A stretch of 46,980 nucleotides of DNA from Methanotrichaceae archaeon (GTDB taxonomy: Archaea; Halobacteriota; Methanosarcinia; Methanotrichales; Methanotrichaceae): positions 1 through 46,980 of the forward strand of contig JABLXE010000017.1 in assembly GCA_013178225.1 (NCBI GenBank). The letters are read 5' to 3'. Shown here piece after piece: positions 46,623 to 46,980 of the stretch. The first letter of the stretch is position 1. The number at the start of each line of letters is the position of its first letter. The notes under the pieces are model-generated. The model was not told where the DNA came from, did not search any database, and was given only the letters and a program-made list of their open reading frames with translations. Made by a program: the position numbers and the translations under genes.

Positions 46623-46683
46623 TTCTCGGCCGTAGAAGACAGATTTATCCGCATAGAGCATGAATTGAGCAACGGGAAAAGTG

Positions 46684-46860
46684 ATGGAAAGCGAAGTCTA
46701 TTTGGCGCGGGTTCGGGCCAGAAGCATAGAGGAGAGCAAGACGGCGAAGATCGGGAGGCTCTTTGACGCAGCCGGACTTGACCGCCTGGTGCGGGAGCGC
46801 GATCTGACCGCAATCAAGGTGCACTTTGGAGAGCTGGGCAACGATTCTTTCGTACCTTAA
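46684..46860 (+). pseudogene. DUF362 iron-sulfur protein gene, 5' part only
   Basis: ATG 46684 opens a frame of 58 codons that matches the beginning of DUF362 proteins, with AAGLDRLVRERDLTAIKVHF leading to GELGND. Intact members run to some 300-370 residues and carry 4Fe-4S clusters. Here the match stops after GNDSFV and a TAA follows at 46858-46860, exactly where the composition changes to AT-rich DNA coding in the other direction. This is a gene broken by insertion or rearrangement; the remainder may lie beyond the right edge. Confidence 0.75.
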
Positions 46861-46980
46861 CTCCGGTTTTTAGGGAATAACTCCAATCCCATTTTTTCAT
46901 TTATCCTTTCTAATTTTTTAGGTACTTCTGAGATAATATTACAATCATTTAATTGGATCAGGTAAACCTTGCTGAGTTCT
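46856..46980 (-). mobile_element. Probable edge of an insertion sequence
   Basis: From about 46856 to the window end the DNA is clearly more AT-rich than the rest of the window and interrupts the DUF362 gene. It is open on the minus strand for a probable transposase C-terminus. The terminal repeat and target duplication cannot be verified because the other end lies outside the window. Confidence 0.55.
46857..46980 (-). CDS. C-terminal fragment of a probable transposase
   Basis: The minus-strand frame runs from the window edge to a TAA at 46857-46859 and encodes the last 40 residues of a protein, ending ERINEKMGLELFPKNRS. Codon use is A/T-rich (AAA, TTA, ATA), unlike the neighbours. The sequence recalls the C-termini of IS4/IS1634-type transposases of methanogens, but 40 residues are too few to be sure. 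The 5' part lies beyond the window. Its stop codon lies within a few bases of the break in the DUF362 gene. Confidence 0.5.
   Translation of the reverse strand, partial: ELSKVYLIQLNDCNIISEVPKKLERINEKMGLELFPKNRS

Overview
This window looks like chromosomal DNA of a methanogenic archaeon, most like the Methanothrix (Methanosaeta) group; that placement is inferred from gene content, not from a marker gene. Seen directly: archaeal TATA elements sit about 25 bases before many start codons, several genes appear leaderless, others carry GGAGG-type ribosome sites, and the single tRNA gene (Leu, UAA) has no encoded CCA. Gene families that point to archaea are family-4 uracil-DNA glycosylase, DUF123, COG1361-type surface protein, HAE3 RND pump, NosD-like beta-helix protein and DUF362.

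Layout. 1-5100: a membrane SpoIIE-type phosphatase with an extracellular sensor and an exported M13 zinc peptidase, both on the minus strand. 5400-13500: housekeeping genes (sugar-phosphate nucleotidyltransferase, uracil-DNA glycosylase, TrkA, DHH phosphoesterase, phosphoglycerate kinase) mixed with five small or medium proteins of unknown function and a 30-residue membrane protein. 13800-17500: one very large exported protein of about 28 beta-propeller-type repeats. 17600-24400: HtpX protease, a Na+-dependent NSS transporter, then alpha-glucan phosphorylase and a P2-type Ca2+-pump-like ATPase as a tandem pair. 24500-26400: the pyridoxal-phosphate synthase pair pdxS-pdxT with a coiled-coil protein in one operon. 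26500-35900: a cell-surface zone (1125-residue CARDB-type protein, a small exported protein, a 247-residue exported protein sharing its C-terminal domain with the CARDB protein, and a beta-helix protein), interspersed with a GntP-like permease, DUF123 protein, tRNA-Leu, AbrB-type regulator and HAD protein. 36000-46600: a coiled-coil/HTH protein, TrmO-like tRNA methyltransferase, an operon of HAE3 pump, COG1361 protein and RDD protein divergent from a GbsR/MarR-like regulator across a perfect inverted repeat, a large hybrid histidine kinase and an Acg-type nitroreductase. 46684-46980: a DUF362 gene broken after 58 codons by AT-rich DNA that encodes, on the other strand, what looks like the C-terminus of a transposase.

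The most promising items for follow-up are the shared C-terminal domain of two exported proteins, the pump operon with its operator, the repeat protein, and two genes whose best-supported start codons are non-canonical (ATT and CTG). No CRISPR array, prophage, rRNA or complete insertion sequence is visible.
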